Shown here: in pieces, positions 1 through 13,781 of the stretch | How the letters are laid out: each line of letters opens with the position of its first letter | How positions within the stretch are numbered: the stretch's first letter is position 1 | Assembly: GCF_001302565.1 (NCBI RefSeq) | Contig: NZ_CP012750.1 | Coordinates: 1 to 64,000 of the forward strand | From: Glutamicibacter halophytocola | GTDB taxonomy: Bacteria > Actinomycetota > Actinomycetes > Actinomycetales > Micrococcaceae | DNA length: 64,000 nt | Direction: 5' to 3' | Translations under genes and position numbers: made by a program | Notes under the pieces: generated by a model | The model's input: the letters and a program-made list of their open reading frames with translations, nothing else | Databases searched by the model: none | What the model was told of the DNA's origin: nothing

Positions 1-354
1 AAAAATGCGCGCCGTAGGTCAAATTGGCGCGGAACTACCGCCAACAAGCCGGATCAGAAATGATGGCCTGTGAATAATCTACCCCAAAGTTGTGGATTAC
101 TTCCGTGAAGAAGGAAAGAAAATTCACATGTTCACATGAAAGTGCTAGTCATCTCGAAGCTTAAAACGCACATTTTCAAGGGAAAACCCGTTTTCCACAC
201 CTTTGGGGTCAACTTTTTCCACCTGGCTGTGCATAACTGTGTGGATGGTGGATAGAATCAATGGAGACGTCGTCCAAAAAACGTCGTTTTCGAGCCCTGG
301 AAACAGGATTCGTGTGACTAACATTGCATTTTTGACGAGAGTGGGGCGCCCTTA
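1..354. other. dnaA upstream region with degenerate DnaA boxes
   Basis: No gene is seen here. The stretch is AT-rich and carries DnaA-box-like nonamers with one mismatch or more: TGTGGATTA at 91-99, TTTTCCACA at 191-199, TGTGCATAA at 229-237 and TGTGGATGG at 239-247. In actinobacteria this interval usually separates dnaA from a divergent rpmH, which would lie left of the window. It probably holds the dnaA promoter and sites for DnaA autoregulation; no clear -10/-35 pair was identified. Confidence 0.5.
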
Positions 355-1791
355 GTGAGCAGCGACGAGACCAATAGCATTGGTAGCTCCTGGCGCCAGG
401 TAATTCGAAAGATCGAAGACGATGATCGAGTCAAGGCGCGCTACCGTGCCTTTGTGTCGTTGGCGAAGCCCCAAGGTCTGATTGGCACGACTCTGCTCGT
501 GGCAGTTCCCAATGACCTGACCCGCGACATTTTGCAGACCCAGCTGCGCGAACCGCTGGATGAAGCACTACGCGAAGTATTCCAGGACGACATTCGATGT
601 GCCGTCAGTGTTGATCTGTCGCTGTCGGATGAGATGGATGAAGAAGTCCCCGAAACCAGTGCGCCGGCACCAGCCGCTCCGGCGGTGACCGAGCCTCCGG
701 GCCCGCGACCGCAGCCGGCACCGCAGCCGACTCCCCCATCAAATTCTCAAGAGTTCGGCCGCCTGAATCCGAAGTACATTTTCGATACCTTCGTGATTGG
801 CTCCTCGAACCGCTTCGCGCATGCCGCGGCAGTTGCTGTTGCCGAAGCACCGGCCAAGGCCTACAACCCGCTGTTTATCTACGGCGACTCCGGGTTGGGC
901 AAGACTCACCTGCTCCACGCCATCGGCCATTACGCACGACACCTCTACAAGGGCATCCGCGTTCGCTACGTCAATTCAGAAGAGTTCACCAACGACTTCA
1001 TCAACTCCATTCGTGATGATGAGGGCGCAAGCTTCAAGCAGACTTATCGCAACGTCGACATCTTGCTCATTGACGATATTCAGTTCCTGGCCAACAAGGA
1101 CGCTACCCAGGAAGAGTTCTTCCACACCTTCAATGCGCTGCATAACCACAACAAGCAGGTTGTGATCACCTCTGATCTGCCGCCAAAGCAGCTTCAGGGC
1201 TTTGAAGACCGCATGCGTTCTCGTTTCGAGTGGGGTCTGCTCACTGATATTCAGCCGCCAGAGCTCGAGACGCGTATTGCGATTCTGCGCAAGAAGGCCG
1301 ATGCAGAAAATCTCTCGGCTCCAGGTGACGTGATGGAGTACATCGCTTCGCGCATCTCCACGAACATCCGCGAGCTTGAAGGTGCCTTGATTCGAGTCAC
1401 CGCATTCGCTTCATTGAATAATCAGGCCGTTGACCTTGCCCTGGCCGAAACCGTGCTCAAGGACTTGATCAGTGAAGACGGAGCCCAGGAAATCACCCCG
1501 TCGACAATTATCAAGCAAACAGCCGAGTACTTCGGGCTGTCCATTGATGAGCTGAACAGCAAGTCTCGAACCCGTACTTTGGTTACTGCTCGCCAGATCG
1601 CCATGTATCTGCTGCGTGAGCTTACCGACATGTCTTTGCCAAAGATCGGTGCCGAACTTGGCGGGCGTGACCACACGACCGTGATTCACGCGGATCGCAA
1701 GATCCGAGAGCTTATGGCGGAGCGTCGAGCCATCTTTAACCAAGTCACCGAGCTAACGAACCGCATCAAGCAGAGCCAGCGGGAACACTGA
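355..1791 (+). CDS. dnaA: Chromosomal replication initiator DnaA
   Basis: DnaA is the AAA+ ATPase that binds DnaA boxes, opens the origin and recruits the replicative helicase. The 478-aa product shows all four domains: an N-terminal domain I (about residues 1-85), a Pro/Ala-rich linker (about 100-130), the AAA+ module with Walker A GDSGLGKT (177-184) and Walker B LLIDD (237-241), and a C-terminal DNA-binding domain with the signature GGRDHTTVIHADRKI near residue 440. The start is GTG at 355 without a strong Shine-Dalgarno sequence. Length and layout match other actinobacterial DnaA proteins. It leads the block dnaA-dnaN-recF-dciA-gyrB-gyrA and is flanked on both sides by DnaA-box-like sequence, consistent with autoregulation. 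Confidence 0.99.
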   Translation: MSSDETNSIGSSWRQVIRKIEDDDRVKARYRAFVSLAKPQGLIGTTLLVAVPNDLTRDILQTQLREPLDEALREVFQDDIRCAVSVDLSLSDEMDEEVPETSAPAPAAPAVTEPPGPRPQPAPQPTPPSNSQEFGRLNPKYIFDTFVIGSSNRFAHAAAVAVAEAPAKAYNPLFIYGDSGLGKTHLLHAIGHYARHLYKGIRVRYVNSEEFTNDFINSIRDDEGASFKQTYRNVDILLIDDIQFLANKDATQEEFFHTFNALHNHNKQVVITSDLPPKQLQGFEDRMRSRFEWGLLTDIQPPELETRIAILRKKADAENLSAPGDVMEYIASRISTNIRELEGALIRVTAFASLNNQAVDLALAETVLKDLISEDGAQEITPSTIIKQTAEYFGLSIDELNSKSRTRTLVTARQIAMYLLRELTDMSLPKIGAELGGRDHTTVIHADRKIRELMAERRAIFNQVTELTNRIKQSQREH

Positions 1792-2261
1792 ATAACAAGA
1801 AACCACAGGTGTGGATAAATCTGTGGACGATCTGGTGACTACCTGCGGATAAAGGTGGAGACCCATGTGGACGTTAAAAATCGTGGAACTGAGTTTCAAC
1901 AAGACCTTGGAACTCAGTGTCAGCTTCAACCACAGATTGTTCACATGCACAATTGCCGTAGGGTCTGGGGATTCAAGGCTTATCCACAGTATCAACAGGG
2001 GTTATTAACACTCCTCCTTTAAACACTTATTCATCCAAATAACGAGTCCACTCCTGACTCGCGAACCAAACCTGTTCAAAATTTGCCTTCGCAGCTCTCT
2101 CATCAACAAATGAAATCGAGGGCTGCCTTTGCATCTGCAGGACGTGGCAAGATTAGATGGAGAAAACGTGCAACTACCTGCTCTATGCTTAAGAACTTGG
2201 CGAGGGAACAACCTTCTTGGCCTGACTTAAGACTCAAGGGTGTCCGAAAGGCGGATTTTTC
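1792..2261. other. oriC: oriC-type region between dnaA and dnaN
   Basis: This 470-bp gene-free interval is the canonical actinobacterial oriC position. Perfect DnaA boxes TTATCCACA occur at 1810-1818 (minus) and 1980-1988 (plus). Weaker boxes are TGTGGACGA at 1822-1830, TGCGGATAA at 1844-1852, TGTGGACGT at 1866-1874 and TTGTTCACA at 1937-1945. A GTTATTAAC element sits at 2001-2009, followed by an AT-rich stretch to about 2045. Assignment as oriC rests on position and boxes. The number of perfect boxes is low, and a denser cluster lies at 16559-17023, so the functional origin boundaries are open. Confidence 0.75.
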
Positions 2262-3389
2262 GTGAAGTTCAGCGTTGAAAAGGATGTATTGGCAGAAGCC
2301 GTATCCTGGACCGCACGGTCCCTGGCACAACGCCCACCCTCACCAGTACTGGCTGGCATTTTGATCACCACCCACGAAGGCCTAGTTCGCCTCGAGGGTT
2401 TTGATTATGAGATTTCTTCGCATATCGAGATTCCTGCAGATATCTCTGAGCAAGGCTCGATCCTGGTCTCAGGCAAGCTCTTGGCTGAGATCACCCGCTC
2501 ATTGCCAAATTCCACGGTGACTTTGGAAACCGAGGGTTCAAAGATTTCATTGACCTGTGGCCGCTCTCGCTTCCACTTGGCCACCATGCCAGTTGATGAA
2601 TACCCAACGTTGCCGGATCTTCCAGCAATTGCCGGCACCATTGATGGCCAGGCTTTCTCTGCTGCTGTTGCCCAGGTCATCGTTGCAGCTTCCAAGGATG
2701 ACACTCTTCCAGTGCTTACCGGCATCAAGGTTGAGATTGAAAATGATCTAATCACTTTCCTGGCTACTGACCGCTACCGCTTGGCGCTACGTGAACTGAA
2801 CTGGACTCCAAATACGTCGGAGATCTCCACCTCGTTCTTGATCAAGGCCAAGACTCTGAGCGAAGTTGCCAAGACCCTCTCGGGCGCTGGAGAACTGAAG
2901 CTGGCCATCAGCGAAAAGGGCGACATGGTTGGTTTTGAAAGCTCCAACCGCCGCACCACGTCTTTGCTGATCAATGGCGAATACCCAAAGATTCGTTCGC
3001 TGTTCCCAAGCGACACCCCAATCCATGCAACGGTTCGCACCAGCGAACTCATGGAAGCAGTACGCCGTGTATCAGTTGTTGCCGAACGCAATACGCCGGT
3101 ACGCATGGCATTCACCGATGGCCAGCTGACCTTGGACGCCGGGACCGGCGAGGATGCCCAGGCAGAAGAAGCCATTGTTGCCTCATTGCGCGGCGAGGAC
3201 ATTGTGGTTGCCTTCAATCCAACCTTCCTTTCAGAAGGCTTGAACTCGTTCACCACCGACTTCGTGCGCTTCTCCTTCACCAGCGCCCCAAAGCCAGCCA
3301 TGCTCACGGGTCAGAAAAAGCTGGATGAAGCCGATCAGGATCAGTACCGCTACCTCGTGATGCCGGTACGCTTGCCAAACTCGAACTAG
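2262..3389 (+). CDS. dnaN: DNA polymerase III sliding clamp (beta subunit)
   Basis: The beta clamp is a ring-shaped dimer that tethers DNA polymerase III and other partners to DNA. The 375-aa product has the usual length and three-domain clamp pattern, with the typical N-terminal MKFSVEKDVLAEAVSW and the C-terminal YRYLVMPVRL that contributes to the partner-binding pocket. The start is GTG at 2262. The gene follows the oriC-type region. Between its stop and recF lies a small inverted repeat (GTGGTGGA at 3399-3406 with TCCACCAC at 3417-3424) that could be a weak attenuator. A gnd-type 6-phosphogluconate dehydrogenase gene, found at this position in some relatives, is absent here. Confidence 0.99.
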   Translation: MKFSVEKDVLAEAVSWTARSLAQRPPSPVLAGILITTHEGLVRLEGFDYEISSHIEIPADISEQGSILVSGKLLAEITRSLPNSTVTLETEGSKISLTCGRSRFHLATMPVDEYPTLPDLPAIAGTIDGQAFSAAVAQVIVAASKDDTLPVLTGIKVEIENDLITFLATDRYRLALRELNWTPNTSEISTSFLIKAKTLSEVAKTLSGAGELKLAISEKGDMVGFESSNRRTTSLLINGEYPKIRSLFPSDTPIHATVRTSELMEAVRRVSVVAERNTPVRMAFTDGQLTLDAGTGEDAQAEEAIVASLRGEDIVVAFNPTFLSEGLNSFTTDFVRFSFTSAPKPAMLTGQKKLDEADQDQYRYLVMPVRLPNSN

Positions 3390-3445
3390 CCCAATTGCGT
3401 GGTGGATGATTTTTCCTCCACCACCTCGTTTCTGTCAGGACCTCG

Positions 3446-4609
3446 GTGTATATATCGCAGCTTTCACTCACGAGTTTCCGCTCGTATGCGCAGGCCGACG
3501 TGCACCTGGCTCCTGGCATCAACGTGCTCATTGGCCCCAACGGTGTTGGCAAAACCAACATCGTTGAATCCATCGGCTACCTGGCTAACTTGGCTTCGCA
3601 CCGAGTCAGCAACGATGCTCCCCTGCTGAATTTTGGTTCGGAACGGGCGCTCATCCGAGGCACCGTGCATCGCGGAAGCCAAACCACAACGCTGGAAGTC
3701 GAGATCACCAGCGGCAAGCTCAACCGGGCCAGGATCAACCGCGCCAATCCCGTGCGGGCACGCGAGATTCTCGGCTTGGTCAGAACCGTGTTATTTGCCC
3801 CAGAGGACTTGTCATTGGTGAAGGGCGACCCTTCGCATCGGCGCAAGTTCCTGGACGAACTTCTTGTTGCCTTGCATCCAGTAGAAGCGGGAACCAAAAG
3901 CGACTACGAACGCATCGTGAAGCAGCGCAACGCGCTGCTGAAGTCGATTCGAGGAAAGTCCAAGCTCAGTTCATCGCAGGAAAACACGCTGAGGGCCTGG
4001 GACTTGCAGCTGGCGACCTGCGGTGCGCGGCTTATTCGCGGACGTCTCGATGTTCTTATGCTGATTAGGCCATATATGCAGGCGGCGTATGCCGACCTGG
4101 CCGATGGCGCCAAAGACGCAAGGGCAATCTACCGATCGTCCTTGGAGAGCGAAAGCGACGAGAACAGCCTTCCCGCCGCTTCGCTTGAGGAGCTGAACCA
4201 GGAAGAAATTCAAGAGCTCCTGCTCAATGCCATTGAGGCAAACCGCAGCCGCGAACTTGACCGGGGCATCTCGCTGTTTGGCCCGCACCGTGATGATCTT
4301 GCCTTGATTCTCGGCCCGACTCCGGCCAAAGGCTATGCATCCCACGGTGAAACCTGGTCCTTTGCCCTGGCCCTGCGGCTTGCTGCCTATCGCGTCTTCG
4401 GCGACGATGATCCACGCCCAGGTTCTGGACCCATCTTAATCCTGGACGACGTTTTTGCCGAGCTCGACACCACTCGCCGGGACCGGCTGGCGCATATCGT
4501 TGCCGGAGCCGAGCAAGTACTGGTCACCGCCGCAGTTGCCGAAGATGTTCCCGAAGCCCTGAAGGGACATTTCTTCCAGGTATCCCCTGGCCAGGTCGTC
4601 GATGCGTGA
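3446..4609 (+). CDS. recF: DNA replication/repair protein RecF
   Basis: RecF is an ABC/SMC-type ATPase that helps load RecA at gapped DNA with RecO and RecR. The 387-aa protein opens with a RecF N-terminus and a Walker A motif GPNGVGKT at residues 30-37, and carries a C-terminal ABC signature and Walker B region with ILILDDVFAELD near residue 350. The start is GTG at 3446, 56 bp after dnaN. Its 3' end overlaps the dciA start by 8 bp, so the two are translationally coupled. Length and order are standard for actinobacteria. Confidence 0.98.
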   Translation: MYISQLSLTSFRSYAQADVHLAPGINVLIGPNGVGKTNIVESIGYLANLASHRVSNDAPLLNFGSERALIRGTVHRGSQTTTLEVEITSGKLNRARINRANPVRAREILGLVRTVLFAPEDLSLVKGDPSHRRKFLDELLVALHPVEAGTKSDYERIVKQRNALLKSIRGKSKLSSSQENTLRAWDLQLATCGARLIRGRLDVLMLIRPYMQAAYADLADGAKDARAIYRSSLESESDENSLPAASLEELNQEEIQELLLNAIEANRSRELDRGISLFGPHRDDLALILGPTPAKGYASHGETWSFALALRLAAYRVFGDDDPRPGSGPILILDDVFAELDTTRRDRLAHIVAGAEQVLVTAAVAEDVPEALKGHFFQVSPGQVVDA

Positions 4610-5159
4610 ACCCGAAGAACGCGACGAACATCGTTTTGATCCGGAAATCGACGCCGCCACGGCATTGCTGAACCGGATGCGCAAGCTCGCCGAAGAACGC
4701 GGCGAGCGACGCGTTGACGCGGCGCGAATGGAAAAGGTCCGCAAGCGCCAAGCTGCCCGTCGCGGATTCGCTGCGGAAAAACCGGAATCTTCCGAGGGCG
4801 CAATTCGCGACCCGCGTGCTATTGGCGAAGTCGTTTCGCGCTTGTCCAAATCCCGCGGCTGGAATACACAGGTCGCTGTTGGGTCGGTGCTTGGCCGATG
4901 GGCTGACATCATCGGCGAAGACAACGCGAAGCACTGCAAACCGGAGTCTTTTGAAGATACGGTAGTGGTGATGCGCTGCGATACAACCGCACGAGCTGCG
5001 CAAATGCGCCTACTCAGCCACGATATTCTGAAGAAATTCGATGCGGAATTGGGCCCCGGGATCGTCACCGTGCTCAAGGTGCTCGGTCCGAATGCGCCTT
5101 CCTGGCGCCATGGGATGCGTTCGGTGGCCGGCCGCGGCCCTCGAGACACCTATGGGTGA
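4602..5159 (+). CDS. dciA: DUF721/DciA-family replicative helicase-associated protein
   Basis: This 185-aa protein belongs to the DUF721 family, whose members (DciA) act with the replicative helicase DnaB in bacteria lacking DnaC/DnaI loaders. Residues 1-70 are highly charged and probably disordered. The conserved domain follows from about residue 80, with the typical RGWNTQVAVGSVLGRWADII stretch and a C-terminal KVLGPNAPSWRHGMRSV. The ATG at 4602 overlaps the recF stop, and the position between recF and gyrB is the classic actinobacterial one. The family call is firm; the exact helicase-loading role is inferred from family knowledge. Confidence 0.93.
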   Translation: MREPEERDEHRFDPEIDAATALLNRMRKLAEERGERRVDAARMEKVRKRQAARRGFAAEKPESSEGAIRDPRAIGEVVSRLSKSRGWNTQVAVGSVLGRWADIIGEDNAKHCKPESFEDTVVVMRCDTTARAAQMRLLSHDILKKFDAELGPGIVTVLKVLGPNAPSWRHGMRSVAGRGPRDTYG

Positions 5160-5443
5160 AAATTGCTGATACGGCACATGGCGCACTAACGGACCCGGAG
5201 GGTGGATCCCCCCTCACTTGAGCTCCGAAACTGGCTCAGATGGTCAATTACTAGCTTTATGTGGCTGATTTAGGCCACAGGAGCACCGATTATTTTGCTC
5301 TACGCGGTAGAATTAGAGGTAGTGAAATGGCGTTGCTGCGGGTTAAGCCCTGTGGCGATGCCCCTCCAGACCATGATCACCGGAGATGCTGCACTGAGTG
5401 CCGAAAGTGATCGCGCGCCAAATTCGAGGAGTTCGTAGCACCC

Positions 5444-7507
<2,064 letters not shown>

Positions 7508-7562
7508 TCGGCCGCGCCGAAAGATCATCCACCGAAGACTTTTTGACTTGTAAGGGAAAAAA

Positions 7563-10186
<2,624 letters not shown>

Positions 10187-10190
<4 letters not shown>

Positions 10191-10768
10191 GCACGCCCTC
10201 GACGCCACGCCCCAGCGGCAGTGCCCCGAAGAGCGAAGCGCCGCGACCTACCCAGGTAAAGCGTCCGGCACCAACTGGCACCGGCAGCCGCCCAGCCGCA
10301 GCAGGCGCCAAGCCAGCTGCCGGCCAGGCTCGCCCTGCAGGCGCCCGCCCGGCCGCCCAGCGTCCGGCTAACGGCCAGGAGCGCCTGGTTCGCCCGGCGC
10401 CCAAGGCCAAGGTCCGCAAGGCACGCCTGCTGGTTTCCAAGGTTGAGCCCTTCTCGGTACTGAAGCTGGCCTTCCTGCTCTCGGTAGCCTTCGGTGTCAT
10501 CACCGTAGTCGCTGCTGTGGGCATCTGGGCCCTGCTGGACCTGATGGGCACGTTTGACGCATTCAACACGCTGATTCGCGATGCCATGGCTGAAGGCGGC
10601 TTCGACCTGCGCCAGAGCATGTCCCTGGGACAGGTGGCCTCCTACGCGACAATCATTGCCGTGGTGAACGTCGTGGTCATATCCATCGTCTCCATGCTGG
10701 GTGCGGTGCTGTACAACATTGCCGCATCGCTGGTTGGCGGCATCGGTGTAACCCTCACCGACGACTAG
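10187..10768 (+). CDS. DUF3566 transmembrane protein
   Basis: This 193-aa membrane protein of the DUF3566 family is found downstream of gyrA throughout actinobacteria. Residues 1-75 are a Pro/Ala/Arg-rich, basic, probably disordered cytoplasmic tail. After the [19 protein letters not shown] motif come two hydrophobic segments (about residues 92-120 and 152-188), giving a two-helix membrane hairpin. The ATG overlaps the gyrA stop, indicating translational coupling. No function can be assigned from the sequence; a link to envelope growth or division is only a guess from context. Confidence 0.93.
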
Positions 10769-10780
10769 AAACACCCCTAG

Positions 10781-10828
10781 TCGAGCCCGGGTTTCATGTT
10801 GTGATGCATGACACCCGGGCTCGATTTG
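10781..10828 (+). terminator. Intrinsic terminator after the gyrase operon
   Basis: A perfect 12-bp stem (TCGAGCCCGGGT at 10781-10792 with ACCCGGGCTCGA at 10813-10824) is followed by a short T-containing tail. It closes the gyrB-gyrA-DUF3566 unit before the tRNA genes. Confidence 0.75.
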
Positions 10829-10888
10829 TATCTTCTGGAAATCCCCGGTAGAGTTTTATTTCGTTCCAAAGGGAACAAACAAAAGCAA

Positions 10889-10962
10889 GGGCGTATAGCT
10901 CAGGCGGTTAGAGCGCTTCGCTGATAACGAAGAGGTCCCAAGTTCAAGTCTTGGTACGCCCA
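10889..10962 (+). tRNA. tRNA-Ile (GAT anticodon)
   Basis: A 74-nt cloverleaf with acceptor pairing GGGCGTA/TACGCCC, anticodon GAT at 10923-10925 in the loop CTGATAA, and a T-loop TTCAAGT. The 3' CCA is not encoded. It lies after the gyrA operon and just upstream of a 39-aa ORF, the usual actinobacterial position. Confidence 0.97.
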
Positions 10963-10993
10963 CGGAAACCTTGCTGGAGAGAAAGAGGAAGTA

Positions 10994-11113
10994 ATGAAAA
11001 AGTTCCTGGTTCTCGCAACGATTGCGGCTGCTGCGGTAGTCTTGGTCAAGAAAGCGAAGGCTTCTTCGGAAACAAAGGAAACCTGGCATCAGGTAGCCGA
11101 TCAAGTTTCCTAA
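10994..11113 (+). CDS. DLW-39-like small membrane protein (39 aa)
   Basis: This short gene reads MKKFLVLATIAAAAVVLVKK followed by a hydrophilic tail ending in DQVS, 39 residues in all. It has an N-terminal hydrophobic segment (residues 4-18), a basic KKAKA stretch and a tail with a single tryptophan. It lies between tRNA-Ile and tRNA-Ala, where actinobacteria carry the DLW-39 family of 39-residue proteins, and the length matches exactly. The ATG is preceded by GAGGAAG. The family motif is imperfect (ETW instead of DLW). Function is unknown; it is easily missed because of its size. Confidence 0.82.
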   Translation: MKKFLVLATIAAAAVVLVKKAKASSETKETWHQVADQVS

Positions 11114-11120
11114 AGCTTTT

Positions 11121-11193
<73 letters not shown>

Positions 11194-11205
11194 CAAAAGA
11201 GAGTG

Positions 11206-11237
11206 GCGGAAAGCATCAGCTTTCCGCTAATTCTTTT
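11206..11237 (+). terminator. Intrinsic terminator after tRNA-Ala copy 1
   Basis: The stem GCGGAAAGC (11206-11214) pairs with GCTTTCCGC (11219-11227) over a 4-nt loop, followed by TAATTCTTTTT. Confidence 0.8.
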
Positions 11238-11287
11238 TGATTGATCCTTTTGGATTGGTCGGTGTGGAACACCAGATAAATAAATAA

Positions 11288-11360
<73 letters not shown>

Positions 11361-11364
11361 CAGA

Positions 11365-11400
11365 AAAGGACGGAAAGCTTCTGCTTTCCGTCCTTTCTCC
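11365..11400. terminator. Intrinsic terminator after tRNA-Ala copy 2
   Basis: A 14-bp stem (AAAGGACGGAAAGC at 11365-11378 with GCTTTCCGTCCTTT at 11383-11396) has a 4-nt loop. It lies between convergent genes and, being symmetrical, could serve both strands. Confidence 0.85.
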
Positions 11401-11422
11401 ATTTCCGGGTCATCTGCGCCGA

Positions 11423-12565
11423 TTAGCGGCTGATTCGAGCCATCCGCACGTGCTGGTAGTGATCCAGCAGCTGCTCGCCAATGCTGAACCATGAACGGTC
11501 CTGCACGCTGCTCAAGGCGGCACTGGCAAAAGCAAGGCGTTTGGCATCGTCGTAGACCAAGTCGCTGACCCGGCTGCGCAGCTCATTGAGATTTCCCGGC
11601 TGGTACAGCCAGCCGGTGCGCGAGGAATCAACCAGGTCCAGCGGCCCGCCACGGCCCACAGCGACCACGGGAACTCCGCAGGCCATGGCCTCCTGGATCG
11701 TCTGGCAGAAGGTCTCCGAGGCGCCTGGATGGACAAAAACATCCATGGAGGCCATGACTTCAGCCAGGCGTTCGCCGGAGAGGAATCCAGTGAAGTGCGC
11801 GGTGGGCAGCAAAGCCCGCAGCTCACCCTCCAGCGGCCCAGAACCTACGATGACGAGCCTGGTGTTCTTCAGGTCCGCCAAGGCCTTCAGATCGGCGACC
11901 TGCTTCTCTGCAGCGAGGCGCCCTGCATAGCCGATGACTACCTCGCCATTGGGGGCCACTGCCTGCCTGAATTGCTCATTTCGACGTCGCGGGGTGAATT
12001 GGGCCGTATCCACTCCCCTGCCTGAGATCCTCAAGCGATCAATGCCCAGATCCTGCAGCTGGCGGTACGAAAAAGTGCTGGGAACCAGCGACAGGTCCGC
12101 AGCGCTATGGATGGCGCGGACATGGTCCCAGAGGCGCTGGGTCAGCCAGGGCATCTTGTAGCGCTCGGCATAGCTGGGAACTTCGGTTTGGTAGAGCGCC
12201 ACGGTGGGCAAATTCAGTTCCTGGGCTGCACGCAATCCCTGCCACCCCAGAATAAAAGGGCTGGCCAGATGGACCACGTCCACGCGTTCACGCGCCAGGA
12301 TCTTTCGCAAGCGGTTAACACTGGTGGTTGCCACCCGGACTTCCGGGTAGCTGGCCAGGGGCATGGAGGGCACCGTATGGATGGCGAAGCCCTTGTACTG
12401 CCGAGGCACACCGTGACCTGCCAGCTCGCTGGCCAAGGAACCTGCAGGCGTGATGACCACTGCCTCGTGCCCGGTGAGCGCCAAGTGGTCCAGCGTCTTG
12501 AGAATAGAATTGGTAACCCCATTGAAGTGGGGAAGGAACGATTCAGCAACGATTGCAACCTTCAC
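11423..12565 (-). CDS. GT4-family glycosyltransferase, probable alpha-mannosyltransferase (MgtA-like)
   Basis: This 380-aa GT-B fold enzyme transfers a sugar from a nucleotide donor. The N-terminus MKVAIVAESFLPHFNGVTNSI is typical of actinobacterial GDP-mannose-dependent alpha-mannosyltransferases (MgtA/PimB type). The C-terminal donor domain carries GYAGRLAAEKQV and the E-x7-E-type site in PGASETFCQTIQEAMACGVPVV. There are no membrane segments, so it is a cytosolic or peripheral enzyme, probably of glycolipid or lipoglycan synthesis. The start is GTG (CAC on the plus strand at 12563-12565). The mannose donor and acceptor are inferred from similarity of the N-terminus; the GT4 call is secure. 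Confidence 0.87.
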   Translation of the reverse strand: MKVAIVAESFLPHFNGVTNSILKTLDHLALTGHEAVVITPAGSLASELAGHGVPRQYKGFAIHTVPSMPLASYPEVRVATTSVNRLRKILARERVDVVHLASPFILGWQGLRAAQELNLPTVALYQTEVPSYAERYKMPWLTQRLWDHVRAIHSAADLSLVPSTFSYRQLQDLGIDRLRISGRGVDTAQFTPRRRNEQFRQAVAPNGEVVIGYAGRLAAEKQVADLKALADLKNTRLVIVGSGPLEGELRALLPTAHFTGFLSGERLAEVMASMDVFVHPGASETFCQTIQEAMACGVPVVAVGRGGPLDLVDSSRTGWLYQPGNLNELRSRVSDLVYDDAKRLAFASAALSSVQDRSWFSIGEQLLDHYQHVRMARISR

Positions 12566-12676
12566 AGTTTCAGCATGGTGACCAACAATGACAAGAAAGT
12601 TAATATGACTGGGTCAGTGCATTAACATCTGTCTCCCTATTTTTGGTAAACCGCAATTAGTGGCAAGATACCGTAG

Positions 12677-13645
12677 GTGTTGAATGATAGTTCGGGCGTG
12701 GTCCGCGACGCAGCTGACACCGCAAAGATTGACAAAGACTCGCGCATTGCGGTGCTGCTCTTTCCAGCGCTGATCCTGCTCGGCGGGCTGTGCGGCATGC
12801 TGCTGCCCCAGACATTTGTCGGCTTTGCCGGATGGATCAGTCCCCTGTTGATGGTGATCATGTTCTGCATGGGCTTGACGCTGACCCTGCCAGACTTTGC
12901 GCTAGTGGTTAAGAACCCGTTGCCGGTACTCGGCGGCGTGGTGGCCCAGTTTGTCGTGATGCCGTCCATGGGATGGCTCGTCGCCAAGGTGCTGCATCTG
13001 GATCCCGCGCTCGCTGCCGGCCTGATTCTGGTGGGTTGCGCACCGGGCGGAACCGCGTCAAATGTAGTCTCCTATCTGGCTCGAGGCAATGTTGCTCTGT
13101 CGGTGGCGATGACCTCGGTTTCCACCTTGATTGCACCGGCGCTCACTCCCCTGTTGGCGTTGTGGCTGGCGGGCCAGTACATGCCCGTTGATGCCGGTTC
13201 CATGGCCGTCAGTGTTGTTCAGATTGTTCTGATTCCCGTGGTCCTGGGCTTGGTGCTACGCATGCTGTTAAACCGGCTTGTGCTCAAGGTGACCGGGGTC
13301 CTGCCGTGGATCTCAGTCATCGCCATTACCTTCGTAGTGACGATTATTGTTGCCGGCAGCGCGCAGGCCATTCTGACTGCTGGATTGCTGGTTTTGCTTG
13401 CAGTCATTCTGCACAACGGGTTGGGCCTGATGCTCGGATATGGAATTGGTGTGCTGATGCGCGTGCCAGAGGACGCACGGCGCACGATGGCTATTGAAGT
13501 TGGCATGCAGAATTCCGGATTGGCCGGCGGATTGGCCAAGCAATATTTCACGCCGGAGGCGGCATTGCCAGCTGCAGTATTCTCCGTGTGGCATAACTTG
13601 TCCGGAGCGATGATCGCTGCTTATTGGCGTCGGAAGAAGATCTAA
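12677..13645 (+). CDS. Bile acid:sodium symporter (BASS) family transporter
   Basis: This 322-aa integral membrane protein has about nine or ten hydrophobic helices. Family hallmarks are the paired motifs MVIMFCMGLTLTLPDF near residue 55 and GCAPGGTASNVVSYLARGNVALSVAMTSVSTLIAP near residues 116-150, the BASS core with its crossover region and Na+-site residues. Family members import organic anions with sodium; the substrate here is unknown, and the protein resembles the bacterial YocS/ASBT-like branch rather than a true bile-acid carrier. The start is GTG at 12677 with GTAGG upstream. It is divergent from the glycosyltransferase, with 111 bp between them. Confidence 0.9.
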   Translation: MLNDSSGVVRDAADTAKIDKDSRIAVLLFPALILLGGLCGMLLPQTFVGFAGWISPLLMVIMFCMGLTLTLPDFALVVKNPLPVLGGVVAQFVVMPSMGWLVAKVLHLDPALAAGLILVGCAPGGTASNVVSYLARGNVALSVAMTSVSTLIAPALTPLLALWLAGQYMPVDAGSMAVSVVQIVLIPVVLGLVLRMLLNRLVLKVTGVLPWISVIAITFVVTIIVAGSAQAILTAGLLVLLAVILHNGLGLMLGYGIGVLMRVPEDARRTMAIEVGMQNSGLAGGLAKQYFTPEAALPAAVFSVWHNLSGAMIAAYWRRKKI

Positions 13646-13781
13646 AAAGTCCGGAATTCAGGGGAAGAATCGGATATATTTCAATTTTGGAATATCTTGA
13701 TTCGTGCAAGAATCGCGTCCTTGAAGCTGCCTCCAGGGGCCGGTGGACTGTCTTGGTGCAAAGCACCGGTAATCTAAATTA

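Noticed and set aside
5308..5313. TAGAAT as the gyrB -10 promoter element
   Set aside because: No convincing -35 hexamer lies at normal spacing, so it is noted only within the gyrB entry.
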